In this document: positions 14,401-26,149 of the stretch, piece after piece
Layout of the letters: each line of letters starts with the position of its first letter
How positions within the stretch are numbered: the stretch's first letter is position 1
DNA from: Varroa destructor
Lineage: Eukaryota; Arthropoda; Arachnida; Mesostigmata; Varroidae
Length of the DNA stretch: 64,000 nucleotides
NCBI RefSeq assembly: GCF_002443255.2
Contig: NW_019211458.1
Location: 30,651,319 to 30,715,318 of the forward strand
Direction: 5' to 3'
Notes under the pieces: model-generated
The model's database searches: none
What the model saw: the letters and a program-made list of their open reading frames with translations, nothing else
What the model was told of the DNA's origin: nothing
Translations under genes and position numbers: made by a program

Positions 14401-15261
14401 CGTCGGACCGCGACCTACCCGAACCCTACCCGAACCATTTAGGCGAGGCCACCTCAGAGAGTTAGCTATTCATAAGTTTTCGACTTCCAAATCGTCTACA
14501 TAGGTAACGGCCGTAGAAGCTGACTTTATTGTAAACAGGAAATGTTTTGATATCTTAAACCAATGAATACTCCTTCTTAGATAGTCTACTCTCCTTCTTT
14601 CTTAGGTGCTCTACATTTGCTTAGACGCTTATAGTGTATAAGATACGCACATAACTTTAAGGTCCTTATTGGCCTTAGAGCAGTAAGGGCAAGAGAGTCT
14701 TGTGTCCTGAAAATTTCCCTACAGACGGTCTTTCCCTAAATGTCCTTTATGGGAACGCTGCTGCAATCGTTAACTTAATACCTCTGTCGACTTTTGAATC
14801 CGTGCGATTCAAGAAGGGAGAGGCTAACGTTGGAAGTCTACTCTCCAATACACACGTCATTTTAAAGACACGTATCGACGACCCACAAACGAACGATCCA
14901 CCAGCGTACAGGAATATACCGCCAAAGGGAACGCCAATGAAAACGTTCTGCAAACGAATCTGAAGTTGGTGCGCCTTACGTGACTAGCCCGATTAGCGTC
15001 CAGTTGTTCTAGCAGTTGCTTGTCTGTACAGTAGATATAGTATTGTACGAATGACAATCTCTAATATACATACCGTTTTTGTTGTTCCACTGATTTACCT
15101 AGACAAAAGAGTTACTTTCCCTTACGTTTTCCTGTATTGAAATCAGCAGACGTCATGTGCTGCAGTAACAAAATAGCTAACCAGCGCCAGACTCGTATTT
15201 TCATTTCAGCGCGAACGATCTCAACCCATCACTGGCCATACGGGCCAGCTGTGCGTCCTTA

Positions 15262-15651
15262 TCAGCACCCCTTGAATGATATGGTCGTATTCGCAAAGAC
15301 GCCACAATAATCCGTAACGGCCTGCTGATATACTAGTAGCTGTCGATGCGATGCCCATACAATATGCATAGAACAATAATCGTCATTGAGATATCGCTGA
15401 TACGGCACTTCGTCTTCACTTGGCTCTACGTCGGTCTTTCGCTTGCCCCTCGTTGTTGTTGTCATCGTCGGGGTCGCATTTTCGCGCTCGTTTTGGCTTC
15501 CGCCATAATCATTTTGCCAGTTTCGCACATTCCATGGTCGAGCAAACACACACGGGCGGTGACGGTAATTTTCATACGCGACGGCTTCGTATGCGTACAC
15601 TGATGCCAATGATAATCGTAGATGATGGCCTTTGGGGTCCTTGTTGTCCAT
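15262..15651 (-). CDS. Unidentified open frame, 129 aa
   Basis: ATG 15651 opens 129 codons with a mixed, rather protein-like composition (a charged stretch ENATPTMTTTTRGKRKTDVE, then PSEDEVPYQRYLNDDYCSMH) and no low-complexity domination. It is longer than most chance frames here but shows no motif, splice sites or family resemblance, and an 113-codon frame overlaps on the other strand. Listed as a possibility only. Confidence 0.2.
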   Translation of the reverse strand: MDNKDPKGHHLRLSLASVYAYEAVAYENYRHRPCVFARPWNVRNWQNDYGGSQNERENATPTMTTTTRGKRKTDVEPSEDEVPYQRYLNDDYCSMHIVWASHRQLLVYQQAVTDYCGVFANTTISFKGC

Positions 15652-15896
15652 TAACACCGCGTTTCGTGTTGAACGACCGAAAATGTATGTCGCCCCGTTT
15701 TTACGCTTCTGCTTCTGCTGCTGCTGCTGCTATTGGTCCTGCCGCATCAGTGAGTGCCTGACTCTATGGTTTTCCATTGAACATAATCTTACCTCATAGA
15801 AAAGTAGGCCTGACGAACCATGACGCAATCACAAGCGCACGACATGAGCCTGCTGCATAAGATTATATGACACAAACTTGCCGCCAATTTGTTCGC

Positions 15897-15919
15897 AGAG
15901 AGAGAGAGAGAGAGAGAGA
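15897..15919 (+). repeat. (AG)n microsatellite
   Basis: About eleven uninterrupted AG units. Confidence 0.95.
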
Positions 15920-16175
15920 AATGTATAGAATGATTAGAAGAGAGCATGGTCTAAAAGATTCTAGACCTAGCAGACACACGAGCGAATCACGCGGCCACGA
16001 CATCTCGCATCCCTAACCATAGCTGACTGCCATGGTCAGTTCTAACAGTTAGCTTATCGTGACGTGCCGCAGAAACGGGGTGCGAATGAAATCGTTACCT
16101 GTTGTAAAACGTATGTCTATTATATCTGTCGCGTTATGTCAGAAGGAACTACACAGAGCGACAGCTAATAGTCGT

Positions 16176-16322
16176 ATGAAAGCGTCGCGTTCATTCAGTG
16201 CGAGCGTGATCGTACTTAGCGTCGTTCTTCTGTTGCCGTGCGTATGTCATATTACCCCTAGCACGGAGCCTATTATACCTTTACGCCCGATTTTTTTTAC
16301 GCTTAACAACTTTTCGAAACAA
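16176..16322 (+). CDS. Possible first exon of a secreted protein
   Basis: ATG 16176 opens a frame whose first 25 residues (MKASRSFSASVIVLSVVLLL, then PCVCH) form a convincing signal peptide: basic start, long hydrophobic core, small residues before the expected cleavage. The following residues (ITPSTEPIIPLRP and on) are proline-rich. A donor-like GTACGT starts at 16323, so the piece could be a first coding exon ending in phase 0; unspliced, the frame stops at 16334. No partner exon was found. The frame is also open upstream of this ATG. Identity unknown. Confidence 0.3.
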
Positions 16323-16691
16323 GTACGTCGTTGACGCTGTTCGTGCTACTGCTAATGCGTCAACTATTAGACGTTCGTATGCAACGACCCTCGGTCCTTA
16401 CTCAGGACCCGTCCGCCGCCGACAGTATCTAACGATACGTGTTTATCGCGCATATACGAACACATCTGTAAGTAAGAAGATTGCTTCTGTTGCTGTAATA
16501 GTTGTGGCTACGTAGTACTTTAAAGCGAGAGCAAGCCGGTGTGACTGGACACTTAATAGATCTACGTGTATATGCAGAACTGACTGTGGCCGAGGGATAC
16601 GATAGGGCCTGACAGCCTGGTTAGTCCTGTTGATTGTTCGCGCACTGGTCGTGTCGGAAATATAGTAGTATGGTAATTTGCGGGTGACGGT

Positions 16692-16731
16692 GTTAGACAC
16701 CCGACAGATGTGACATTGTCGGGTGTCTAAC
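16692..16731. repeat. Perfect 15-bp inverted repeat (hairpin)
   Basis: GTTAGACACCCGACA and its exact reverse complement are separated by ten bases, which can themselves add four further pairs (ATGT/ACAT). The stem is GC-containing and unusually stable for this DNA. Too short for a typical animal microRNA precursor. Confidence 0.8.
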
Positions 16732-17753
16732 CATTGATTATCCCGATTCTCGTTACGACGTATAAAGCAACGTAGCGAGCAAATTGCTGGGAAAACAACA
16801 AGGAGAGAGTGACTTTCAAGGAGTAGAAGCCAAACCTGGTAGCGAGCAACGCCTGCTAACATGATTCTTCCTGCCCCATATCAACCTCGAACCCAGCAAC
16901 GCCAAGATCTAGCCAAGGCTATCGTCTAACTGGGGCTATAGTAGTTGAAACAGCCGTACAGACTTGCAGGACACTGGATGCGAGTGGGAAGCCCACCGCC
17001 TGCAGGGCGCTTTCTATGTGTTCGTTAAGCCAATAATATGATTGTCTCGGCCCGTTCTTCGAAAACGAGGGTTTGGGCATTGTTCGTAGTAGCCGTGTAA
17101 TGGAGTTGTAAGTTGCACTTCCTGCGAGAAACAAAAATTGATTTTCTATGTAATCGTGATGGCACAAACATGGTTAAGCTTTCTTTGTCCGTGTCCCGAT
17201 GAGGTTACGGTGATCAGACAACAGCGAAAATCGGTTATAGCTTTTCCATTTATAGTGTTTTTTTTTTCGGCTTGCGACGAGAGCATGCGTCCGGCTAGCA
17301 GAGAAAACCCTTGTTGTGATATCGATAAAAATAGCAATAGAAATAAACGACATATTGACGTATTGGTTTTTTAGCTAATATTTATATTTTAGTTATACGA
17401 TGGCAGAAGGTCCCAGGGTTGCTAAGAGATTCAGATCTTTATCTAGGTATACGATGACAGACGAAAGACAGTATAGCACTGTATATGTCGACCTGTTCGA
17501 TCTCTGCTAGCCTCGAATAGATGAGCAACTGCAATTAGTTTATTACAATACAATTTCCGTTTCATAGAGTAACCATCTTACCATCCTGGCGGGTCAGTTT
17601 TCCGTTCCGTAATTACTCTCCTGACACTATACATTTGGTTGAGATGGTTTATTTCCCGACGGCTACGAATGGTTAGCCTTCAAGGGGAATAGGACCATTC
17701 TCATTGGTTATATTACACTACATAACATTAGCGCGAACAATTTGCTAAAAATA

Positions 17754-17957
17754 ATGTTCACCCTCATGGTCGTCCCCTCATTTCTAATCTCCGGTGCACT
17801 CGGCTACAGTTTCTCAGTCCCGGTTGACTTCACCCGAGGTTGCCTGTCGCATGTGACTGGTTCAGGCCACAGACCCAGCCTCATGGCACCATGTCAAACA
17901 AGCCGACAAGAGAACGCTGGCGACCAAGCGGCATTCTGCCGCATAGAATCTTCGTAG
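17754..17957 (+). CDS. Possible small secreted peptide, 67 aa
   Basis: From ATG 17754 the frame gives 67 codons. The first 17 residues are hydrophobic and end in SGALG, like a cleavable signal peptide. The predicted mature part (YSFSVPVDFTRGCLSH onward) has three cysteines and several Arg/Lys positions but no dibasic processing site. Third codon positions are richer in G and C than the surrounding DNA, as expected for coding sequence. I recognise no family. Three cysteines is an odd number for a secreted peptide, so an additional exon, a dimer, or a false call are all possible. No polyadenylation signal AATAAA lies close behind the stop. Confidence 0.35.
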   Translation: MFTLMVVPSFLISGALGYSFSVPVDFTRGCLSHVTGSGHRPSLMAPCQTSRQENAGDQAAFCRIESS

Positions 17958-18056
17958 TACCGGGAGCTTTATTGGAGTAGGGGTGTGACAGCGAGCGCGA
18001 AGCAGAGCTCCATCAGTCAACTTAAGTAGGATCAGTGTCGACGTTTCCCTGTTAGC

Positions 18057-18086
18057 TAGCCAGCTAGAAATCTTCTAGCTTGGCTA
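18057..18086. repeat. 13-bp hairpin with one bulge
   Basis: TAGCCAGCTAGAA, three bases, then TTCTAGCTTGGCTA; complementary apart from one extra T. Confidence 0.65.
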
Positions 18087-18598
18087 AGTACCAACATAGC
18101 GTATAGCTGCCAGCAGCAGCAGCAGAAAGTATCGAAAGGACTATCGGCTACAAATGACGCACCACAGAGCAGCGCGCGGTTCCGCGGCGACAAAACAAGC
18201 AGCGAACGATAGCGTTAGTGTTCCATTTTGTCTGTCTACTTAGCGCTTAGTTTCCACGTTCGCCTAACACGCCTCCAGAACTGTTCCACCGGCCCAGGAC
18301 GTCTCAAATCTAAGTCGATGGTCGATGACTACGCCTCGTAAGGAGGGAGACTTATAGAGTGCGAGCGAAAGAAACATGCTGAACAAGTCTCATTTTCATT
18401 CGTATCTTCCGTATTGCCACTTCATGCCATCATCGCAACTCGGAGAGCATTACATGGAGCATTAGCTTGATGAGGCCTTGTTCTTCGGCTCGATACGTGG
18501 GAACGAGCCATGGAAAACACCAAACGAAAAGTCATTTGTTTACTAGTTCACATACTACGAGCGTACGATGATCCAACGGTTCCGTCTACAGGAAACAG

Positions 18599-18623
18599 TT
18601 TTTTTTTTTTTTTTTTTTTTTTT
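18599..18623 (+). repeat. Poly-T tract, 25 bases
   Basis: An uninterrupted T run. It could be the tail of a minus-strand retroposed sequence, but no recognisable retroelement lies beside it. Confidence 0.9.
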
Positions 18624-21276
18624 GTTTGTCAAAGGATACCGCCGTCACTATGATCGCAGAGAAAGGCGCTAAGGTCTGTGTCATTGTGTGCCAACAACAA
18701 CTTGGCCGACACGACAGCATATAGGTGTGCTACTTAACATACCTATAGAGAAGTGCGGCTCAACGGTGAAAAGGGCATGATATCATATTTAGACGCTCGA
18801 CATCATGGGTGCGCGAATACCAGCAACACAAAAAAGCGGGCGGTAATTCCTTTAGAGTGTCAACTACGATATATTACCCTGGTCTTGCCCAACAGATATT
18901 CCATTTAACCTGCTTAGACGCGCTCAAAAATCGCCGAAGGAACAATCTCGTGCAGACAGACGATACTCTAGAAAGAAGAGCGAAGTCTATCGCGTATATC
19001 TCACAGTTCCAGTAATCTACTGTTTCGCAGGATGTTAATATACCTTGACTTCTTAGGCACAGCCAATACTTTCAAATAACCTCGAAGTTTCGGCAATGAC
19101 ATAAGCGTTTAAACCCTAGTAATGGTCCAGTATGTACATTTTAGCGAAACTATTGGCGGTATAGATGAAGACGAACAGAAGCTATTTGCGAAAAACGCCG
19201 CCGCGTTTTAAACTACCGCCATACAATAATTGCAGTAGTAGAATTACGCTTGAACGAAGTTTTTATTTATGAACTAAACAATTATTTCTTTTCACTTCCG
19301 TACTGACCTTACCAGAAGTCAATATTAGTCGCTAAAGGACCCGTAAAGATATCTAGAGCGCCTTTCAACACTACCTCCCTGATGGGGTGATCCCTTGAAA
19401 GTGGGGTCTGCGCAAGTCAGGATCACTGTAATAGTAGCGATGATACAGGGTTTGGTTATCCATTGATGATAATCCGATTTCCTTTTTCGCAGAGCCTGAT
19501 TTCCTGTACTCACAACGAGTTCGTGCTATACATATATATTCAGGAATACTCATTGCACCTTGCTATTTAACGAGTGCGGACAGATGACATTCGACGGGTA
19601 TTAAGTCAAATCGACCCTACCGCAGTCGGATCGAGCCCGTTTCATAATCCGCTTTGTTATTGTCAGTAGCGGCGTACGGCTCTCGTCTTCATCCTTTCAA
19701 AATCTCACACGGTTCTCTCGATGTGCTCTTGCAATTTGTGATTTTTGTGCCAGATGCCTGACTGGCTGTGCGATCGAAACGGTAAGTTAAAATGACCATA
19801 ATTCAACTTCGACAAGAATTGTCCTGATCGCGCATGATCCTGAACGAACTGTAGCAGTTTATCTGAGAGGCTTCAGATTAGTGTCACTTTTGTCTGGCAT
19901 TACGCCGCCAATCACGTTAGGTTTTGGAACGAGACGAGCACGAGTAAAACCTTAAGGACTCATTAGAACCCGAGGCATCTATGACACCTAAGAAGTGTGA
20001 GGTGATACAGAACATCACCATGCACTATCATTTGTCGGAATGCCTTCATCCTGAATCAATCCTGCGATTTTGTTCGTCTAGCTGCAATCACCATGTTGCC
20101 AATTGCTGAACGAAGACACGACCAGAAAGCGATAGAAGATACACGCCGCTGTTGGTATTAAATAAACGGGCAGGCAAAAGTTAAGTCGGACAACCAATCG
20201 CAGACCGAAGCCACTTATTGTATCGGGATTAGAGCACCCCATAATAGAGGGAGGCGTGGATAGGACGGTTACGAAACGCGCACCACATCGAAATAACATC
20301 ACCAGCTGCGGAGGTTCTATAGAAAGCTGATCAGTCCCGAAAGACTGCACAGAGCGATTACACGATACGATTTACGTTAGCAAAAAGTAATATCTGCTGT
20401 GTACCTTTTCTTTTCTTTTGTCTCGCTTAATCGTAACAAAGGAAAAAAGGTCAGTTTATGCAGTATGGGTTCGTCTGCAACGAAACAATTGACTTCAGCA
20501 CATTTTACGGTTTCTGATTTCCAACTCATTTGATCTGATTGGACGTATCAGCTTTACTTTTATCCCAGCCATCTCAGATTGTCTCGTTCAGGTGACGGTA
20601 AACTGATTTCGTTTTTTCCGCTAATTAAGGTATTCAAGCATGTTACTGCCTATACAAATACTGCAGTTTATACTTTCGTTCTTATACTCGTTCTATTGAA
20701 CGGAAACCAAATGCTCAATAACTACCGGCACGCAATGGACATGGATCAAAAGCTCCACATAAAAACCAGTACATCACTGGTCAGATAAAGTATCGCGAGA
20801 CTATGAGCCATTCTATGTAAGCTACCTTCACACCTGGAGTTGGCAAATACGGGCCCCAACATTGAATCACTGCGACGAAACTCGTAGCAATCTGTACTTT
20901 GTTAGCTACTCGTATAACTGCTATATTAGTAAGGGGCGGACTGGCAGGGACTTTCTGACACATTGGTTCGCCAAACCGCGTCGTTTCGAAGTCCCCTGGA
21001 GTCCTGAGCTTCTTTTCCACCCGCCCTAGGTTCTTTTTTCTCTCTTCTATAAACGGCAATTGATTGTCCTAAACAGATTGAACCAGGCCCGCCAACAGCT
21101 ATCACCTTCGACGGCACAGATGAAAAAAACGAATCACATCGACCAAGTAAGTGTCATTGGCCAAATGTGATGGTTGAGATTAGAAGACCTCCGGTGAGAG
21201 GGTGTTAAGTAGCTGTGCACGTCCCCATCGAGCTGTTTCTGATAGTCCCCTCCATGGATTCCTATATATTTGCGTA

Positions 21277-21306
21277 TGTATTAGTGTATCTACATACACT
21301 AATACA
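21277..21306. repeat. Perfect 13-bp hairpin
   Basis: TGTATTAGTGTAT and its exact reverse complement around the four-base loop CTAC. Confidence 0.75.
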
Positions 21307-24300
21307 ATAATAGTACAATAGAAGACCGCGATATTTCGATAGATCTGTGCGGTGACAAGTAGCTTCATGTCCGACACTTCGAGGGATCGGATGTCCCTTT
21401 GGTAGTTAACTCCCTAGGTCTCATCGCGGTAACAGAGACGAGATTCTTCTTTCGTCCGCTGCGCCTACAAGTAACGCACTGATGGCAGATCAATGAAAAC
21501 ACCCGCCCAACCTTCATATGTCACTGCGCGGTCGAGAAGTCGGGCGGTCGTAGCAGGACCGAGGCGGCCTGAAGACATGAGCTACGATAAAGAGGCGGGG
21601 TCTGGATGAAATTGGTGACATTATATTGTAGTGCTAGTTTGCTACCGTTGCTCTAAGAAGAACGAGCCTCTTATAACAAAAGCTGACATTGCGAATTAAA
21701 TAATTCAAAAGTTTGAGTGGGGACGGAAGGCGAACAGTGGAACAGTTTTAACATGGATGAATCTTTCTTATATGTTTAATGTTTATGTAAACAAACTAGA
21801 TGGCTATAGTAGGGAAGCGGTTGTTGGCTTCATTCCATCTATGTTTTTGCGTGAAACCTACACTCACGAAGATAGATAGGCAAATGTGGTTAAGGGGGCA
21901 CGTACCGCCTAACCATAACACGATAGAAAGCTAAACACAAGAATTAGAAAAGAGTTTCAAATTAACGCATCTAGTTGAACGAGGTAGGCCAATACCTTAA
22001 TCACACATGTGTTGATTATTAGGCAAAGCCATCGATGAACTGAATAAATGAGAGTTCGAACGTGGGGGTTGTAGTAATACACAGTGTCGATTTTTGCTGA
22101 TTTTTCTTACAGTATACCACCTATGAGCTCCGGTAAGGCAACGATTTTGACCTCGGAGAGTACGGCCTTCAGACCGATCAGCTCTAAGGAGTAACGCAAT
22201 GGAAGATAGAAAGCAGCGTGCGCATTTAAGTCGATCTCGAATAGTGGACTAATGTAAGTCGATGCGGACATGCCAAATATTCAAGACCCCTCAACACAAG
22301 GCGCATTTTCCATAGGTCCTATCCTTTTTTCATAGGTAAACGCGTATAGGTGCAGTACTTTGATACCGATTGCAAACGATCTCCAAAACGTAAGATGGTC
22401 AGACCAATTTAGTTCAATGTACAGGGAACATCGGCGCATGAGCAGTTATTTTTATTAGATATCTCCGTTCTATTCCGAGTATGTCTTCACATTGGCGTGT
22501 AGGAGCGGGTAGTTACATGACGTCACCGTCACGGAACGCCTAGACCTCCATCTAAACAAATCAATCTGTTTCTTTTTCATTCCAGATATATTCACGCATC
22601 GCAAATCTTGAGCGTGTCTTTCGAGACTAGTCATCGTCGACCAACTAGTCAGCAACAGTATCACAAATGGATTGGTATCAACACGAAGGCGAAGCTAAAC
22701 GTAAACGCAATTAAGAAGCATTTTGCAAATAGTATATACGCTTAGCGAATCCTCCGCATCGACTGTCCGTGTTGGCCAACCCACAATTTTGTTCCCAAAA
22801 GCACAACCCTTTTTAACTTATGACATGAATAAGGTTACATCTCGCGACCCATAAATAAAACGCATTTGATAATCATATGTTATTACAGTTCATAGCAATA
22901 CAGAGTGTGTTAAAACTCGAGATCAATCCTCGACGGGTTCATGAATTTTTGGTAATAAGGCCACGAAGGACCATGTCCATTTATTAATGAAGGATTGTTT
23001 TTAAGAGCGAAATTTTGTCAACTCTGACAAGCATCACTTAGTAGTAATAAATTTGGTTGTGTAACGGTCACTGCTGCGATTGAACAGCAGCGGAGTCTGC
23101 GGTTGAACAACTGCACATATATTGTATGGTCAGTTATTTCTGACAGTCTAAAGATGGTTAAAAAAAACCTTCTCGGTCGTTGGAAACATTTAGACTGGCA
23201 AGACACCTATCCTACAGGTATATTTTTATGTTTCTTGAGCAGGAAAACAAGTGGCGGAGAAACCTTAAGTCGTAATTGTCAAGATGTCACTGTTACGGAA
23301 CTACCAAGCTTCAGTTACGACTAGAATGGATGTCGGCACTGCATGGCTTTGCTGGAAGAAAAAGCCATTTGTGTAGCCTTATGACTCCTTGACATGTTGA
23401 TCCTGCCATTTAAAACGCTATGTACATGGTGGTAACAATCATAATACAGCCTTTGTTTGAATTAAGGTTCGAAAAATGCCTTTGGCAAGACGTGAACGTC
23501 GGCCAAAACATATCATTATAGCAAGGTGGATCAGGTCAAATAACGAGCCAGTATTCTATGTCTTAAGATGGCCAATCCAACTGGGAAAAATGGGCGACTG
23601 ATTTGTAAGTAGGGAAAACGGAGCAGGGCTCTCGCTAGTAAAGCACTAAACGTACAAATTAGTGAAGTCTAATTTAAAGATCATCCTAACAAATCGACCG
23701 CTGATTGGAGGTGAAATAAAATTTCAATCTTCACCTTCAACGACCTTTCATTGCTTTATGGCAGAAGCAAATGATTGTAAACCGTAAAGTGTTATTTATC
23801 TCGAAGAAGAGGCAGTTACGGCGGGGTAGCACTTACGTTGAAAGGACGTATACCAAAGTTATGAAGAAAGCAAAAGCCACAGTTCTCTCAACAACTTCAG
23901 ATTTTCGATTTTACGTAATTTGATTCAATTAAAGCATACATGAGAGTTCTTCCTATATATGTAACACGAAAAGATCTGACCCGTCGACGAATTTCCATAC
24001 ACAGTTACTCATGTACTACATCAATGGAGGATGCCAATGATCAGACGAGTGGTGATCGATAACGAAACGCTCAGCTATTGCGTAGGCTACCTCTTAACGA
24101 TCACAACGGGAGCTGCACCTAACGTATGGTGCGCCTTCAGACACAAACTCTCTTAGAAGTAGACATCTATCTTCACAAAAATAGTAGCTATTATTTAATA
24201 AATGTCAGATTACTGTATTAAACGATAGAAATAAATAACACATATTCTCGCATAAATGTAAAAGTGACGGAGTATAATCGCGCGCGTAACAAATAGAAAT

Positions 24301-25463
24301 GATCGTATATTGAAGTCGGATACAGGGAACATCACGAACGGTGTAGAGCGCTTCGAAGGTGGTCGGGATAAATGTATTGATTCAGTCAATATGGGAATTG
24401 TACAAATAAATGTATACTGATTATTTCTAAAAGGAATATTGTGTTTATGTAGTATTCCAGTAGCTCTATTTAGTATATTTTCGTTCTTTCTAGTAGGTAC
24501 ACTTGAATATTCGAGAAGCCATTTACGATTTTGTCCTTAGCCGCAGTCTGTGTGCTGAGTTTATGCTCGCGCGACACGTCCTTAGCAGGGTCATCCCTAG
24601 CCAATAACTGTGCGGTAAACGCGCGGATTTGTCGGTTATACACATCTTTGTAGAAGACATCGCTTTTATTAATTGTTTCTAACATACCGTGTCGTTTCAA
24701 ACATCACCTGTAGCAGACGAGTCTGCTTTTTGTTCAAGCAACATTTGCAATATAACGTGTACGCATTTAGCAATTTTTCCATAACGAACCACCCGTCAGG
24801 AACTCTAACCTTCAGCATTCACTTAAGGTTAGCGTTGTGGCTCACATCCTCGTTGCGATTTATCACAGAGACACTGATGAGAAACAGCAGCAGGATCTCA
24901 TCCATATGACACCTCCATCCCAATGCCGCACCCGCAAGCAGCTTAGTCTTACTTAACGCCATTGATGCCCCCCTTGTTTCTTCGCTGCGGTGGATCATCG
25001 TTCCGCACCTTTGGCGAAGACTTCACACCTTTCGATCTTGCGTCGGCCTCATGAGGGCTGCCCAACCCCTGAAAAATGCGCGAATCTCCGCTATTCTTCT
25101 CAATCGTTATTGTATCGCTGACCGCTGTTGGCGTGCTGAAGCTATTTGCGCCTATTCCTACGCACTTGCTTCTTCTTCTCTAAAAAAAAAAAGTTATCGG
25201 CGACTATAATAATGATCAAGTTGACGACGATTATAATAACAATTTAAGAACATCTCCACCCAGCTCGTTGAAGAAAAACGAGACTTAGCGGCGTGTTCAA
25301 CGCCGCCCCACCATTGACTAATGCCAGAATAGGCTAGCTCTAGGGATTCACGAAATCTATGCGTACGCTACGCTACACTATTGACCATTTTGGACATACG
25401 GTATGTATACTATTCGTGTTAGCAATACGACGATCGACAGTAATCACCAGAGAAGATTAGAGA

Positions 25464-25491
25464 ATATATATATATATATATATATATATAT
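25464..25491. repeat. (AT)n microsatellite
   Basis: Fourteen uninterrupted AT units. Confidence 0.95.
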
Positions 25492-25888
25492 TCGGTAAAG
25501 ACCTTACTGGACATCTAACTGTCAAAGCAAGAAAGTATTTTCATAAACTTCCAATATATAATAGGCCTTATGGGTTAGCACGGTTAGGGTTCTGTCGTAA
25601 TATCAAACTAAGAAGTACCAACACCGTGTCGCAAATTTTACATTATGAAGAACGTTCTTCGTTAGCTCAGCTCGATCTTCACGTTCCACTATATATATAC
25701 ATCCTTGGCAAATGGGCATATTTTAGGGGCTGTTATTAATGTCGGTACCGCTGCTAATGCCACCGCCAGTCCCGAATAATGCATCCCTGGGTGCTGCGTG
25801 TGTAATGGGCGCTGCTCGCTTCGATCTCGTGGCGAAGTGTGAAGCTCTGCTAACGATGCCCTGCCATCGATGTTCCTCTTCGCCATCA

Positions 25889-25963
25889 TCAGCACCATGA
25901 GGCTGCTCGTCTTCTTCGTTCCTTATTGACGGAATGACGATTACCAGCACTGCCGGCTGTATC
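25889..25963 (-). CDS. Candidate terminal exon following the one at 26035-26141
   Basis: After a pyrimidine-rich tract and the acceptor GAAGCTGCTAG the phase carried over from the upstream candidate exon gives DTAGSAGNRHSVNKERRRRA, then ASWC and a TGA at 25889-25891. The very basic ending would suit a cytoplasmic tail or nuclear protein. A competing frame over the same DNA stays open longer (to 25723), so this model is weak. Confidence 0.22.
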   Translation of the reverse strand, partial: DTAGSAGNRHSVNKERRRRAASWC

Positions 25964-26034
25964 CTAGCAGCTTCGAGTAGAAGAGAAAAACGGTTCACGG
26001 CGGGTCACTAACAGGTATGTATGTATGTACATAC

Positions 26035-26141
26035 ATCATACGTTGGCTCGTTGCATTTTAGGTTCAGCAGCGTGTCGATATCCTCTTTAGTGTCCACACC
26101 ATTGCTGCTGCCGCTACCCCGGCCGCGTTGACTGCTCTGAC
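26035..26141 (-). CDS. Candidate internal exon, unidentified gene
   Basis: On the minus strand an acceptor (GCGATTACAG) precedes a 107-base segment that reads without stops as QSSQRGRGSGSSNG followed by VDTKEDIDTLLNLKC and NEPTYD, ending at a donor GTATGT at 26034. The acidic second half looks like folded or regulatory protein rather than random translation. The end phase (0) fits the next candidate exon at 25889-25963 across a 71-base intron. No homolog is recognised; the pairing could be accidental. Confidence 0.3.
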
Positions 26142-26149
26142 CTGTAATC

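Larger units (their letters stand above)
18087..25460. other. No recognisable gene
   Basis: Apart from the poly-T tract and the hairpin at 21277-21306 I see nothing. A short minus-strand start near 24906 (MDEILLLFLISVSVINRNED) with a nearby GTGAAT donor resembles a signal-peptide exon but is too short to call. Confidence 0.5.

Noticed and set aside
16443..16862. 139-codon ATG-started frame on the minus strand
   Set aside because: It reads through the perfect hairpin at 16692-16731, lacks any motif, and codon choice is not coding-like.
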